Positions 33,471 through 43,321 are shown, counted from the first letter of the stretch. The stretch is DNA of 52,399 bases from an uncultured Methanobrevibacter sp. (GCF_937898925.1 NZ_CALDKF010000100.1:1-52399); one strand, 5' to 3'. The notes: generated by a model from the letters alone, not told the origin. Translations and numbers: made by a program.

Positions 33471-33500
33471 TATAATCAAAAAGTAAGTAATGGTAATCCT

Positions 33501-34592
33501 ATGAATCAATCTAAAGCACCCTCAAAAAGAATATTCTATTACGATGTCTTGAGAGCATTGGCAATAATTGGAATCGTATTTTGTCATGTATCCGTTTCAT
33601 ACGTATCTAGAGATATAAATAGCCCTAATCTTTATATTTCTGTATTCTTTGACTGTTTTAGAGACTTTTCAATTCCTATTTTTGTAATGCTTAGTGGAGC
33701 GTTGCTTATAGGCAAAAAAGACACTTTAATAAAATTCTTTAAAAAGAGATTATCAAGACTTTTCATACCTTTCCTGTTTTGGGTATTGGTTTATATAATA
33801 TTTACAATCATTATGAACCATGGATTTAACTTAGACAGTGCCCTAAAGATATTCTTTGGAACAGCAGGAACATTAGGAGTTCATTTCTGGTTCGTTTGGA
33901 TGATCATAATAGCTTATGTTGGAATATTCATTATTAACAAAGTGATGCAATTAGATATCAGCATCAATGATTTCAATCAGAGATTCATCACAATTTTAGC
34001 AATTCTTTCTGTAATTTACATTGGATTAAGTCATTACCAACTATTCAATCCATATAGTCCTAGATTAACCTATTACATTTCTTTCCTGGCGTATATAATA
34101 ATTGGCTACTTCTTGGCAAAATGCGACTTTTTGGAAAAGAGAATTGATAGAAAATACCTAATAATTATAACAGCTCTGCTATTCATAGGATCTTACCTTT
34201 GGTACATATTCTGTTTTGTAGTTCCAAGGTCTCATCTAGTGCACCAATTCGTCAGATTAAGCTATTTCAATTTATTGATTCTGTTCATGTCTGCAAATGC
34301 ATTTTTACTGTTTAAATACTTATCCAAGACCAAATCATTCATTGATATGGAAAATAATAGATTAGGAAATGCATTTACAACAATAAGCAATTACAGTTAT
34401 GGAATTTATCTTATTCATTACTTGGTTTTATATTGCATAAAAATCAATTTAATAAAATTCATCAATTTCACTCAAGGCAGCTCATTGATTGGGATACCTG
34501 TTTTAGTGATTATCACAACAGCAATCAGTTTAGCAATTCTATCTATTTTAGATAAGATTCCATATTTGGACAAGGTAACAGGAAAGAAATAA
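33501..34592 (+). CDS. Membrane acyltransferase (acyltransferase family 3)
   Basis: A 363-residue protein with about ten membrane segments. The family-3 signature begins FYYDVLRALAIIGIVFCHV, with the catalytic-type His in CHVS, and later RLSRLFIPFLFW. Such enzymes O-acylate surface sugars; methanogen cell-wall or glycolipid modification is a reasonable guess. ATG at 33501 is chosen because the conserved region starts 10 codons later; a TTG 19 codons upstream lies inside the tandem repeat and is less likely. It starts 137 bases after the flavoprotein gene, so a separate promoter is possible. Confidence 0.85.
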   Translation: MNQSKAPSKRIFYYDVLRALAIIGIVFCHVSVSYVSRDINSPNLYISVFFDCFRDFSIPIFVMLSGALLIGKKDTLIKFFKKRLSRLFIPFLFWVLVYIIFTIIMNHGFNLDSALKIFFGTAGTLGVHFWFVWMIIIAYVGIFIINKVMQLDISINDFNQRFITILAILSVIYIGLSHYQLFNPYSPRLTYYISFLAYIIIGYFLAKCDFLEKRIDRKYLIIITALLFIGSYLWYIFCFVVPRSHLVHQFVRLSYFNLLILFMSANAFLLFKYLSKTKSFIDMENNRLGNAFTTISNYSYGIYLIHYLVLYCIKINLIKFINFTQGSSLIGIPVLVIITTAISLAILSILDKIPYLDKVTGKK

Positions 34593-34646
34593 TAAATAAA
34601 AAATATTTATATTAACCCTAAAAATGCATATTAAAAAAGTGATTTT

Positions 34647-35339
34647 ATGATTGGAAACAGTTGGGATAATGTTTTAGAAGAGGAATTTGAAAAGGAATAT
34701 TTCTTGAAAATAAAAGAATTTGTAAAAGAAGAATACAAAACCAAAACAATCTATCCTCCAAAAGAAGAGATATTCAATGCCTTCAAGCTATGCCCTATAG
34801 ACAATGTAAAAGTTGTCATATTAGGCCAAGACCCTTATCATGAAGAAGGACAAGCTCACGGTCTTGCATTCTCAACACCAGAAGGGCATCCAATCCCAAG
34901 ATCTCTAAAAAATATCTTTAAGGAAATAGAATCGGAATACGGTTATCCTATTCCAGATTCCGGATGCCTTGAATCCTGGGCTAAGCAAGGGGTATTCCTA
35001 CTCAATACTGTACTCACCGTTGAAGAGGGAAATGCGAATTCACACAGCAAATGCGGTTGGCAGACATTAACAGACAATGTAATAAGCATCTTAAATCAAC
35101 AAACCCATCCCATCGTTTTCCTTTTATGGGGAAAACAGGCAGAACTCAAAAAGGAATTGATCGATAATCCTAACCATTTAGTGCTAACATCATCACATCC
35201 AAGTCCATTCTCTGCAAGAAGAGGATTCTTTGGATGCAATCATTTTAAATTGGCTAATGAATTCCTAAAGGAAAACAATTTAGAAGAAATCGATTGGAAA
35301 ATCAATAGCTCAACTAAAGGCCAACAAACTCTTTTTTAA
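34647..35339 (+). CDS. ung: Uracil-DNA glycosylase, family 1
   Basis: Removes uracil from DNA. The 230-residue protein has the family-1 motifs GQDPYH (catalytic Asp62) and HPSPFSARRG (His184). The order NTVLTVEEGNANSH, then FLLWGKQA, is typical of bacterial Ung. ATG at 34647 follows AAGTGAT. Family-1 Ung is uncommon in archaea, which mostly use families 4 and 5, so transfer from gut bacteria is a reasonable inference. The C-terminus ends KGQQTLF, which resembles a truncated PCNA-binding box and may be an archaeal adaptation. Confidence 0.95.
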   Translation: MIGNSWDNVLEEEFEKEYFLKIKEFVKEEYKTKTIYPPKEEIFNAFKLCPIDNVKVVILGQDPYHEEGQAHGLAFSTPEGHPIPRSLKNIFKEIESEYGYPIPDSGCLESWAKQGVFLLNTVLTVEEGNANSHSKCGWQTLTDNVISILNQQTHPIVFLLWGKQAELKKELIDNPNHLVLTSSHPSPFSARRGFFGCNHFKLANEFLKENNLEEIDWKINSSTKGQQTLF

Positions 35340-35358
35340 TATCGTTCATTGATAAACA

Positions 35359-35372
35359 GTTTCCTAAGAAAC
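35359..35372. promoter_or_regulatory. Proposed MarR operator with adjoining TATA box
   Basis: GTTTCCTAAGAAAC (arms GTTTC/GAAAC) directly precedes the TATA stretch ATTTATATA (35373-35381). The MarR ATG is 28 bases past the TATA centre, so the mRNA is near-leaderless. Confidence 0.5.
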
Positions 35373-35403
35373 ATTTATATATTTCAAAAACCAACTATTA
35401 ATC

Positions 35404-35850
35404 ATGACAGAAAATGAAAAACAGTTGGATAAATTTGATTCAATGCCTTTTATTGCACTGATACATCACATATCAAGAAATAAATTAAGATATTCTCAGA
35501 AAAACCCAAACCAAATAGATATGGTTCATGAAGGCCAATACTTGATGGAAATCTATAAAAGAAAAAATTTATCCCAAGATGATTTGGCAACTATTTTTGG
35601 TCAAAGCAAAGGAACAATTGCTAAAGCTTTAAGAAAATTGGAAGACCATGAATATGTTGAAAGAGTCATCGATAAAAACAATAGAAGAAAATACATCTTA
35701 AATATAACAGAAAAAGGAGAGAAACTAGCTATTCTATTAGAAAATGATTTGAATAAGTGGGAAGAACTGGTTGGAATAGACAAATTAGACGATGATGCAA
35801 AAGACCAATTAAGAGAAATAGCTAGAAAAACAGAGGAAATATTAAAATAA
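35404..35850 (+). CDS. MarR-family transcriptional regulator
   Basis: A 148-residue winged-HTH protein. The recognition region reads LSQDDLATIFGQSKGTIAKALRKLEDHEYVER with the wing DKNNRRKYILNITEKG. Flanking helices match the MarR dimer domain. There is no ribosome binding site; the close TATA box suggests a leaderless mRNA. It is followed after 28 bases by a MATE exporter and then an MFS exporter, the usual MarR-efflux arrangement, so it probably represses both in response to a drug-like ligand. A symmetric site upstream of its TATA box is the likely operator. Confidence 0.93.
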   Translation: MTENEKQLDKFDSMPFIALIHHISRNKLRYSQKNPNQIDMVHEGQYLMEIYKRKNLSQDDLATIFGQSKGTIAKALRKLEDHEYVERVIDKNNRRKYILNITEKGEKLAILLENDLNKWEELVGIDKLDDDAKDQLREIARKTEEILK

Positions 35851-35878
35851 TGATTATTATTAGAGATTAGGGATTGAA

Positions 35879-37243
35879 ATGGCGAATAAAAATGTGGAAT
35901 TAATGAGGGGAAATCCAGAAACAGCAGTTAAAAAGCTTGCTATCCCAATCATGATATCAATGCTTTTGACAGCATCATACAATATCATTGACGGTATTTG
36001 GGTAGCTGGGCTTGGACAGGCTGCAATAGCTGGAATAGGTTTTGTAACACCTATCTTCATGATATTGAATGGTGTGAGCGTAGGTCTTGGAAATGGTGCA
36101 ACAAGCAGTATCAGCCGTTTTGTTGGTGCAAAAAATCATGAAGGTGCCAATAAGTCTGCAGCACATGCTCTTTTAATATTTTTAGTGGCTTCAATATTTC
36201 TTACAGTGATTCTCTTATTCATTCAGGAGCCTTTGCTTCGTATCTATGGAGCAAGCGGACAAAACCTTGCTGAAGGAATTAAATATGGAACCCCTCTATT
36301 TTTAGGCCTTATTGCCTTTATGTTCGGTAACGGAGGAAGCGGTATCCTTCGTGGTGAAGGGGACATGAAAAGAGCAATGTATGCAATGATTGTATCTGTA
36401 ACCCTTAACGCCATTCTTGACCCTATCTTCATTTATGTATTGGGCTTCGGTTCTGCAGGTGCATCCATGGCAACAATTTTCAGCGCTCTAGGATCTGCAT
36501 CTGTAATCCTCTACTGGATTCTCATCAAGAAGGACACCTATGTGGATGTCAATTTAAGAGAGTTCAAATTCGAGTCCAAAATAGCTAAAGACATATTGAA
36601 AGTAGGTATTCCAGCATCTATGGATATGTTCATGATGTCTGTTGCTGTAAGCTTATATTTAGTGTTCATCTCAACAATTGGAGGAGAATATGGTATCGCA
36701 TCATTCACCTCAGGCCAAAGATTATACCTTTTTGCTATAATGCCACTTACAGCTATCGGTAGCGCAGTGGCTGCAGTTTCAGGAAGCGCTTACGGTGCTA
36801 AAAATGGCGATTACCTATCAAGAGCTCATTTATATGGGGTTAAATTTGGTGTAGCATTTGGAACAGCTGTTACAATAATACTGGTTGCATTTGCACCACA
36901 GCTTGCAACTTTATTTGCATATACTGAAGAGACAGCAGTTTTGATTCCAGAAATTACCAGATTCTTAAGAATAGCAAGCCTTTGTCTCCCACTCACTGGA
37001 GCGGGAATGACTTCAAGTTTCCTATACCAAGGAATGGGTAAGGGAACCATAAGCTTGATGTGGACCATTATCAGAGAGGTTATCTTTACTGTTACCGCAA
37101 CATACACCCTCGGAATAGTATTAGGATGGGGGCTTGTTGGTATTTGGACAGGTCTGGCAGTGGGAAGAATAACTGCAAGTATCTTGAACTTCGCATTTGC
37201 AAGATTCACAATCAAGAAAGTGAGAGAGAAATTCGGCACTTAA
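35879..37243 (+). CDS. MATE-family multidrug efflux transporter
   Basis: A 454-residue protein with 12 hydrophobic segments, the family length. The start PETAVKKLAIPIMISMLLTASYNIIDGIWVAGLG and the mid-protein KDILKVGIPASMDMFMMSVAVSLY are the two halves' paired MATE motifs. It exports cationic compounds using Na+ or H+ gradients. ATG at 35879 follows AGGGATTGAA. It is the second gene of the MarR-MATE-MFS operon; the substrates are unknown. Confidence 0.93.
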   Translation: MANKNVELMRGNPETAVKKLAIPIMISMLLTASYNIIDGIWVAGLGQAAIAGIGFVTPIFMILNGVSVGLGNGATSSISRFVGAKNHEGANKSAAHALLIFLVASIFLTVILLFIQEPLLRIYGASGQNLAEGIKYGTPLFLGLIAFMFGNGGSGILRGEGDMKRAMYAMIVSVTLNAILDPIFIYVLGFGSAGASMATIFSALGSASVILYWILIKKDTYVDVNLREFKFESKIAKDILKVGIPASMDMFMMSVAVSLYLVFISTIGGEYGIASFTSGQRLYLFAIMPLTAIGSAVAAVSGSAYGAKNGDYLSRAHLYGVKFGVAFGTAVTIILVAFAPQLATLFAYTEETAVLIPEITRFLRIASLCLPLTGAGMTSSFLYQGMGKGTISLMWTIIREVIFTVTATYTLGIVLGWGLVGIWTGLAVGRITASILNFAFARFTIKKVREKFGT

Positions 37244-37295
37244 TTATCAATTATTACACTACTAAATAACAATATAATCTAAAGGAAAAAATACT

Positions 37296-38681
37296 ATGCA
37301 AAAAACACTAGATACAAAAACACGGAATTTGATACTCATATTATTTTTAATAGGAGTGTTTATGGGCTCATTGGATACTGGAATCATAGGCCCAGTGCTT
37401 CCATCAATCGAACAAAGCTTCCAATTGACAAGTAGGGAATCAAGTTGGATATTTACACTTTTTGTAATATTTTTCATGATTGGCTCTCCAGTCATGGCTA
37501 AATTTTCAGACTTTTACGGTAGAAAAAAGGTCTTTATCTTAGATGTGATTCTTTTTGGAATAGGATCATGCCTAATAGCATCTGCATTCAGCATAGAGGC
37601 AATATTTTTAGGAAGAATAGTGCAAGGTTTCGGTTGTGGAGGAATATTCCCTGTAGCGGGAGCGTTTATCGGAGATGCATTCCCACTTGAAGAGAGAGGA
37701 AAGGCATTGGGAATCCTTGGAAGCGTATTCGGTATTTCTGCAATTGGAGGCCCATTGGTTGGAGCGGCTTTGATTCCATATGGTTGGAATTGGTGCTTTA
37801 CAATAAACATTCCAATAGCCATTTTCATAATAGCATTTGCATGGTACATCCTTCCTGAAATGGAAGAAGATAAAAAAATGAAGATAGACTATTTAGGAAT
37901 CCTAATACTAAGCCTGCTTGCGATATTTTTAGCTTATGGCCTAAACCAAATCGATTCAAGCAATTTCATAAACAGCCTATTGTTTGTGAATGTCCTACCA
38001 TTCCTATTGATGTTTATTATCCTAATTCCAATATTCTTAAAAGTGGAAAAAAGAGCGGAAGAGTCCATTGTGCCTATACACATGCTTAAAAACAGGGAAA
38101 TCAGCATTGCCTGTATTGAAACATTATGCTATGGAATAATCTACTCTTCAGCAATATTCATCCCATCACTTGTAATACTTTCAATGGGATTGAATGAACA
38201 ATATGCAAGCCTGATGCTGATTCCAATTTTGGGAGCAAATGCAGTTGCAGCACCAATACTCGGTAAGATTCTGGATTCTACAGGTTCCCGCAAGACCATG
38301 GCAGTTGGAACAATGATGCTTGCAATAGGATTATTTGCAATTGCAGTTTATCCAAGCAATCTAATATTTTTCATAATAGCAGGATGCATGATTGGTGTAG
38401 GACTTGTAACAATCATTGGAGCTCCTTTGAGATACATAGTTCTAACTGAAGCAAAACCATATGAAAGAGGAGCGGGCCAAGCTATTGTAAACATGCTCTC
38501 AAGTGCAGGGCAATTGATAGGTGGAGCTCTCATTGGTGGAATAATTGCATCATTTGCTGGAATCTTAGGTTATAGGATCAGCTTGTTTTTAGCAACAATA
38601 GTTGCAATCATTGCATTTGCATTCACCTTGAGATTGAAAAGCCGTGACGAGCAAATAGCTACCATGAAAGCAAATCAATAA
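37296..38681 (+). CDS. MFS multidrug transporter (EmrB/QacA-like, DHA2 group)
   Basis: A 461-residue protein with about 14 hydrophobic segments. Motif D-like LDTGIIGPVLPSIEQSF is in the first helix, motif A is SDFYGRKK near residue 68, and motif C-like GSVFGISAIGGPLVGAAL is in helix 5. This is the drug:H+ antiporter pattern. ATG at 37296 follows AAAGGAAAA. It lies 52 bases after the MATE gene on the same strand, last in the efflux operon, and converges on trpA. Confidence 0.92.
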   Translation: MQKTLDTKTRNLILILFLIGVFMGSLDTGIIGPVLPSIEQSFQLTSRESSWIFTLFVIFFMIGSPVMAKFSDFYGRKKVFILDVILFGIGSCLIASAFSIEAIFLGRIVQGFGCGGIFPVAGAFIGDAFPLEERGKALGILGSVFGISAIGGPLVGAALIPYGWNWCFTINIPIAIFIIAFAWYILPEMEEDKKMKIDYLGILILSLLAIFLAYGLNQIDSSNFINSLLFVNVLPFLLMFIILIPIFLKVEKRAEESIVPIHMLKNREISIACIETLCYGIIYSSAIFIPSLVILSMGLNEQYASLMLIPILGANAVAAPILGKILDSTGSRKTMAVGTMMLAIGLFAIAVYPSNLIFFIIAGCMIGVGLVTIIGAPLRYIVLTEAKPYERGAGQAIVNMLSSAGQLIGGALIGGIIASFAGILGYRISLFLATIVAIIAFAFTLRLKSRDEQIATMKANQ

Positions 38682-38759
38682 TTATTAAAAAAAAATTATA
38701 ATAAAAAAAACTATAAAAAATTGAAAAAAAATAAGTATAAAAAATATTAAAGAAAGATG

Positions 38760-39545
38760 TTAGGAAATAGCATCTTTCATAGATTTGACATAATTTACAA
38801 GAGGCTCTTTTGCATTTTCTCCATGCTCTGCAATAATATTAACAATTGCACTTCCTACAATAACACCATCAGCCACTTTTGCAATATTTTCTGCCTGTTC
38901 CGGAGTATTGATACCAAAACCAACTGCTGCTGGAACATCAGTAACTTCCTTAATATCTTTTAAAATAGATTCCAAGTCTGTCCTAATCTCACTTCTCATA
39001 CCAGTGACCCCTAATGATGAAACAACATAAATAAATCCGCTTGCTTCCCTTGCAATCATCTGTATACGTTCCTTTGAGGTAGGGGCAATCAAACTGATAA
39101 TGTCAATGCCATACTTTTGAGTCACTTCAAGAATCTCATCCTTTTCATCATATGGAAGGTCTGGTGAAATGATTCCACAGACATTTAATTCCTGACATCT
39201 CTTGAAGAACTTGTCATAGCCATAATAGAATACTGGATTGATATAAGTCAAGAACACCAATGGAACATCTGACTTTTCCCTGATTTGCCTGATTGCTTCA
39301 AAAACGTCATCAGTGTTTGTATTGTTTGAAAGCGCCCTGATGTTTGCTTCCTGAATGACAGGCCCTTCAGCTACAGGATCTGAAAAAGGAATTCCTATCT
39401 CAACCAAGTCGCATCCTGCCTCTTCCATAGCCAAAACATATTCTACAGTCTTTTCAATTGTAGGGTCCCCTGCAGTCAAGAATCCAATGAAAGCCTTTCC
39501 ATCCTTGAAGGCATCAGCAATCTTTATATCTTTCTTATCACTCAT
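38760..39545 (-). CDS. trpA: Tryptophan synthase alpha chain
   Basis: Cleaves indole-glycerol phosphate to indole and glyceraldehyde 3-phosphate, passing indole to TrpB. The 261-residue TIM barrel shows FIGFLTAGDP at the N-terminus, the catalytic Glu in LVEIGIPFSDPVAEGPVIQ, and VSSLGVTGMR later. ATG at 39545 follows AGGTG and is preferred to a GTG three codons upstream. It is the last gene of the trp operon, 17 bases after trpB. Confidence 0.97.
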   Translation of the reverse strand: MSDKKDIKIADAFKDGKAFIGFLTAGDPTIEKTVEYVLAMEEAGCDLVEIGIPFSDPVAEGPVIQEANIRALSNNTNTDDVFEAIRQIREKSDVPLVFLTYINPVFYYGYDKFFKRCQELNVCGIISPDLPYDEKDEILEVTQKYGIDIISLIAPTSKERIQMIAREASGFIYVVSSLGVTGMRSEIRTDLESILKDIKEVTDVPAAVGFGINTPEQAENIAKVADGVIVGSAIVNIIAEHGENAKEPLVNYVKSMKDAIS

Positions 39546-39562
39546 TTCAAACACACCTACAA

Positions 39563-40747
39563 TTATTCGTATAATTCAACTCCTTTATAGCGAGCAATAG
39601 CTGCTACATCCTTATCTCCACGGCCAGATACATTGATTACAACAATATCATCCTTATCCATATCCCCTGCAATTCTCATGGCATGGGCTATTGCATGGGA
39701 AGATTCAATAGCTGGAATGATTCCTTCCATTCTGGATAAGTATTCAAATGCCTCCACTGCCTCATCATCAGTTGCTGAAACATACTCTGCTCTTCCGATA
39801 TCATGCAAATAGGCATGTTCAGGACCAATTCCAGGATAATCAAGTCCTGCAGAGATAGAATAAACTGGAGAAATCTGACCATAGTTTCCTTGACAGAAAT
39901 AAGATTTCATTCCATGGAAGATTCCAAGCTCACCTTTAGCAATTGTTGCTGCATGGAATTCAGTATCAATTCCCTTTCCTGCAGCTTCAACACCTACAAG
40001 CTTTACCTCTTCATCTTCCAAGAAATTGTAGAATGCTCCCATAGCATTGCTTCCACCACCAACACAAGCGATAACCATATCTGGCAATTTGCCTTCAAGC
40101 TCCATGATTTGCTCTTTTATCTCTTCACTGATTACAGCTTGGAAATCCCTTACAATTGTTGGAAATGGATGTGGCCCCATAGTGGATCCTATTACATAGT
40201 GAGTGTCATCAACTCTTGAAATCCATTCTCTGAATGCATCATTCACCGCATCCTTAAGCACTTTTGAACCGGTTGTTACGGTGTGAACCTTAGCTCCGAG
40301 AAGTTCCATTCTAAATACATTCAATGCTTGACGCTTGGTGTCCTCTTCACCCATGAACACTTCACATTCCATACCTAATAAAGCTGCTGCAGTAGCAGTA
40401 GCCACTCCATGCTGACCAGCACCAGTTTCGGCAATGACTCTGGTCTTTCCCATCTTTTTAGCCAAAAGGCATTGGCCAAGCACATTGTTTATTTTGTGAG
40501 CTCCAGTATGGTTCAAGTCTTCACGCTTAAGGTAAATCTTTGCTCCACCGAGATCTTCGGTCATTCTCTTTGCATAATACAATAATGAAGGCCTTCCTGC
40601 ATATTCCTTCAATAGAGTGTTCAATTCCTCTACAAATTCAGGATCTTCCTTAAAATGATTATATTGTTCTTCCAAGTTCAGGAGTTCATTCATCAATGTT
40701 TCAGACATGTATTGTCCACCATGAACTCCAAATCTTCCTCTGCTCAT
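39563..40747 (-). CDS. trpB: Tryptophan synthase beta chain (TrpB1 type)
   Basis: PLP enzyme that joins indole and serine into tryptophan. The 394-residue protein has the PLP lysine K85 in HTGAHKINN, and the phosphate-binding GGGSNAMG loop near residue 230. It is the standard TrpB1 form that pairs with TrpA, not the longer TrpB2. ATG at 40747 follows GGAGATAG. Upstream trpF is 104 bases away, the longest spacing in the lower half of the operon. Confidence 0.97.
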   Translation of the reverse strand: MSRGRFGVHGGQYMSETLMNELLNLEEQYNHFKEDPEFVEELNTLLKEYAGRPSLLYYAKRMTEDLGGAKIYLKREDLNHTGAHKINNVLGQCLLAKKMGKTRVIAETGAGQHGVATATAAALLGMECEVFMGEEDTKRQALNVFRMELLGAKVHTVTTGSKVLKDAVNDAFREWISRVDDTHYVIGSTMGPHPFPTIVRDFQAVISEEIKEQIMELEGKLPDMVIACVGGGSNAMGAFYNFLEDEEVKLVGVEAAGKGIDTEFHAATIAKGELGIFHGMKSYFCQGNYGQISPVYSISAGLDYPGIGPEHAYLHDIGRAEYVSATDDEAVEAFEYLSRMEGIIPAIESSHAIAHAMRIAGDMDKDDIVVINVSGRGDKDVAAIARYKGVELYE

Positions 40748-40851
40748 ATTCTATCTCCAATTCTATCTCTAAAAATAAAAATCAATATTGTTAGTAATTA
40801 TTATCCAAATATCTACAATTATAAAATTCAAATATTTATTATTAATTATTA

Positions 40852-41493
40852 TTATCTATAATTTTCCATGATTTTAATGATGTCCTTAATCTTCTCTTCA
40901 TCCTTAAATCCATCCGTTTCAACAGAACTGCTTAAATCAACTGCAAATGGATTGAATTCCTCAATAGCTAAAGCCAAATTTTCACTGTTCAGCCCTCCAG
41001 CTAAAAAAATGGAATTCTTAAAGAATTCGCTCTCTTTATCTATAAGACTCCAGTCAAATGTTTTGCCAGACCCTTTTCCACTGTCTAAAATAAAATAGTC
41101 AGATGCTGAATCTCGCCACTTCAATAGCTCATCATTATAATCAGCACCATCTTTTATTTCAATTGCATTTATTACAGGTATTTGTTTTCCAGTTTCTTCA
41201 ATTGATTTATCTTTTAGATTCCTTATATACTTTTCATCTTCATCTCCATGAAGCTGAGCCATTTCGATTATTCCATCCCTGAATAAGTCAACAATAAGCT
41301 TCATATGCTCATTTACAAAAACCCCTACAGGAACAATCTCATCACTCAAAAGCTCTGACAATTCCTTAGCCTGCTCAAATGATACTTTACGTGGACTTTC
41401 AGCAAAAACAAATCCAATGTAATCTGTCTTATGTCTATTTGCCATTTCTATATCTTCAGACCTTCTCATTCCACAAATCTTAAGCTTAACCAT
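40852..41493 (-). CDS. trpF: Phosphoribosylanthranilate isomerase
   Basis: Third step of tryptophan synthesis, isomerising phosphoribosylanthranilate. The 213-residue TIM barrel starts VKLKICGMRR with the catalytic Cys7. It has DYIGFVFAESPRKVS, and ILDSGKGSGKTFDW with the catalytic Asp. ATG at 41493 follows GGAG. It stands 15 bases after trpC as a separate gene, not fused to it as in E. coli. Confidence 0.96.
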   Translation of the reverse strand: MVKLKICGMRRSEDIEMANRHKTDYIGFVFAESPRKVSFEQAKELSELLSDEIVPVGVFVNEHMKLIVDLFRDGIIEMAQLHGDEDEKYIRNLKDKSIEETGKQIPVINAIEIKDGADYNDELLKWRDSASDYFILDSGKGSGKTFDWSLIDKESEFFKNSIFLAGGLNSENLALAIEEFNPFAVDLSSSVETDGFKDEEKIKDIIKIMENYR

Positions 41494-41508
41494 TCTTTAA
41501 CTCCAAAA

Positions 41509-42285
41509 TTAAGCGTTCTTCAACTCCTCAATCATAGCCTTTTTATCATCACTTCTCATTAAAGTTTCACCTATCAAGACTGCATCGACATTGTTTTCCT
41601 TCAATCTCCTTACATCTTCAGCAGTTTTAATTCCACTTTCTGAGATAAATAGGATATCATCACTAACCACTCTACGTAGGTTTATGCTGTTTTCAATATC
41701 AACAGTAAAATCTGCTAAATTCCTATTGTTTACACCTATTATCTCTGCACCAGCATCTATTGCAGTCCTGATCTCATTTGCATCATGAGTTTCAACAATA
41801 GCAGAAAGACCTAAATCATGAGCCAAATCCAAATATCTCTTCAATTGAACATCCTCAAGTATTGAAACAATCAAAAGAATAGCTGAAGCCCCTAATGATT
41901 TAGCTTCCCATATCATATATTCATCTATTGTAAAGTCTTTTCTTAAAATTGGAATAGCTACATTTTCAGCAATTTCCTTAAGGTAATCGTTAGATCCTTT
42001 GAAAAAATATGGTTCTGTCAAAACTGATATTGCAGATGCTCCTGCTTGCTCATAATCCTTTGCGATTTTAATGTAATCAAAATCTTCAGCTATTAATCCT
42101 TTTGAAGGAGAAGCTTTCTTGACTTCCGCAATGATGGCAATTTCAGGGTCTTTCAAAGCTTCCTTAAAAGGGAAGTCATCATTGATATCCAGTTTTGATA
42201 CTTCCTCTTTGAGTTGGCTTAAAGGCTTATTCCTTTTTGATTCAACCAATCTCTCTTCAGTCTTTGCAACAATTTTTTCCAGCAT
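41509..42285 (-). CDS. trpC: Indole-3-glycerol phosphate synthase
   Basis: Closes the indole ring from CdRP. The 258-residue protein shows IIAEVKKASPSKG (catalytic Lys region), VLTEPYFFKGS, ILRKDFTIDEYMI, GVNNRNLADFTVD and ISESGI in order. ATG at 42285 (MLEKIVAKT) gives the usual family length. An in-frame ATG at 42345 would overlap trpD by 32 bases and lacks a ribosome binding site. It is the fourth gene of the operon. Confidence 0.95.
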   Translation of the reverse strand: MLEKIVAKTEERLVESKRNKPLSQLKEEVSKLDINDDFPFKEALKDPEIAIIAEVKKASPSKGLIAEDFDYIKIAKDYEQAGASAISVLTEPYFFKGSNDYLKEIAENVAIPILRKDFTIDEYMIWEAKSLGASAILLIVSILEDVQLKRYLDLAHDLGLSAIVETHDANEIRTAIDAGAEIIGVNNRNLADFTVDIENSINLRRVVSDDILFISESGIKTAEDVRRLKENNVDAVLIGETLMRSDDKKAMIEELKNA

Positions 42286-42313
42286 ATAATCATCTATTAG
42301 TAAGCTAAGGTAT

Positions 42314-43321
42314 TTATCTATTTGTAACTTCAATGAATCTTTCAAGCTGATTCAATGCCTTGCCTGAGTCAATGACCTCTTCAGCTAACCTGATTCCATC
42401 TTCCAATGAATCCACTCTTCCTGCAACATACAATCCTGCAGCTGAATTCAATAGAACTGCATTTCTTCTTGGACCTTTTTCTCCATTTAAAATAGATAAT
42501 GTGATTTCTGCATTTTCCTTTGCATCGCCACCAACAAGGTCTTCCTTAGATGAAATGGTCATGCCAAAGTCCTCTGGAGAAAGCTCATATGTCCTTGTCT
42601 TGCCATCCTTAAGCTCACATACTGCAGTCTTGTCACTTGCTGAGATTTCATCCATCACATCCAATCCATAAACAACCATAGCAGATTTGACTCCTAAATT
42701 TTTCAAAACATCTGTAAGAGGCTCCAGAAGTTCCCTTTCATACACTCCTAAAACTTCCATTGAAGCACCTGCCGGGCTTGTCAAAGGCCCCAAAATATTG
42801 AATATTGTTCTGATTGAAAGCTCTTTACGCACCCCTGCAACATATTTCATTGAGAGATGATAGTTTTGAGCAAAGAGGAAACATAAGTTTATTTCCTTTA
42901 GGCAACTTAAGCTTTTTTCAGGACTAATATGGATATTGACTCCTAATTCTTCCAGCACATCTGCTGCACCACATTTGCTTGAAGCGGACCTGTTCCCATG
43001 CTTTGCCACTGGAACACCTGCTGCGGAAATCACAATGGAAGATGTGGTGGAAATATTGAATGTGTTTGAACCGTCCCCTCCAGTTCCAACAATTTCAACG
43101 ACTTCCTCATCATTCAATAATCTTACACAGTGAGCCCTCATAGCTTCAGCGGATGCAGTGATCTCATCAATTGTTTCACCTTTCATTGACATTGCTGTTA
43201 AGTATGCGCTCATTTGTACTTCACTTGCCTTTCCGCTCATGATCTCATCCATTGTCTCATAAGCTTCCTCATAAGTTAAGTCTTCATGTTTATATACCTT
43301 TAAAATTGCTTCTTTAATCAT
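42314..43321 (-). CDS. trpD: Anthranilate phosphoribosyltransferase
   Basis: Transfers phosphoribose from PRPP to anthranilate. The 335-residue protein carries the PRPP-binding motif VGTGGDGSNTFNIST near residue 78, and KHGNRSASSKCGAADVLEELG near 105. ATG at 43321 follows AAGGGAT. It is separate from trpG, unlike the fused form in enteric bacteria, and starts 98 bases downstream of it. Confidence 0.97.
   Translation of the reverse strand: MIKEAILKVYKHEDLTYEEAYETMDEIMSGKASEVQMSAYLTAMSMKGETIDEITASAEAMRAHCVRLLNDEEVVEIVGTGGDGSNTFNISTTSSIVISAAGVPVAKHGNRSASSKCGAADVLEELGVNIHISPEKSLSCLKEINLCFLFAQNYHLSMKYVAGVRKELSIRTIFNILGPLTSPAGASMEVLGVYERELLEPLTDVLKNLGVKSAMVVYGLDVMDEISASDKTAVCELKDGKTRTYELSPEDFGMTISSKEDLVGGDAKENAEITLSILNGEKGPRRNAVLLNSAAGLYVAGRVDSLEDGIRLAEEVIDSGKALNQLERFIEVTNR

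Noticed and set aside
42286..42345. Longer trpC start at 42345
   Set aside because: It would overlap trpD by 32 bases, lacks a ribosome binding site and exceeds the family length.
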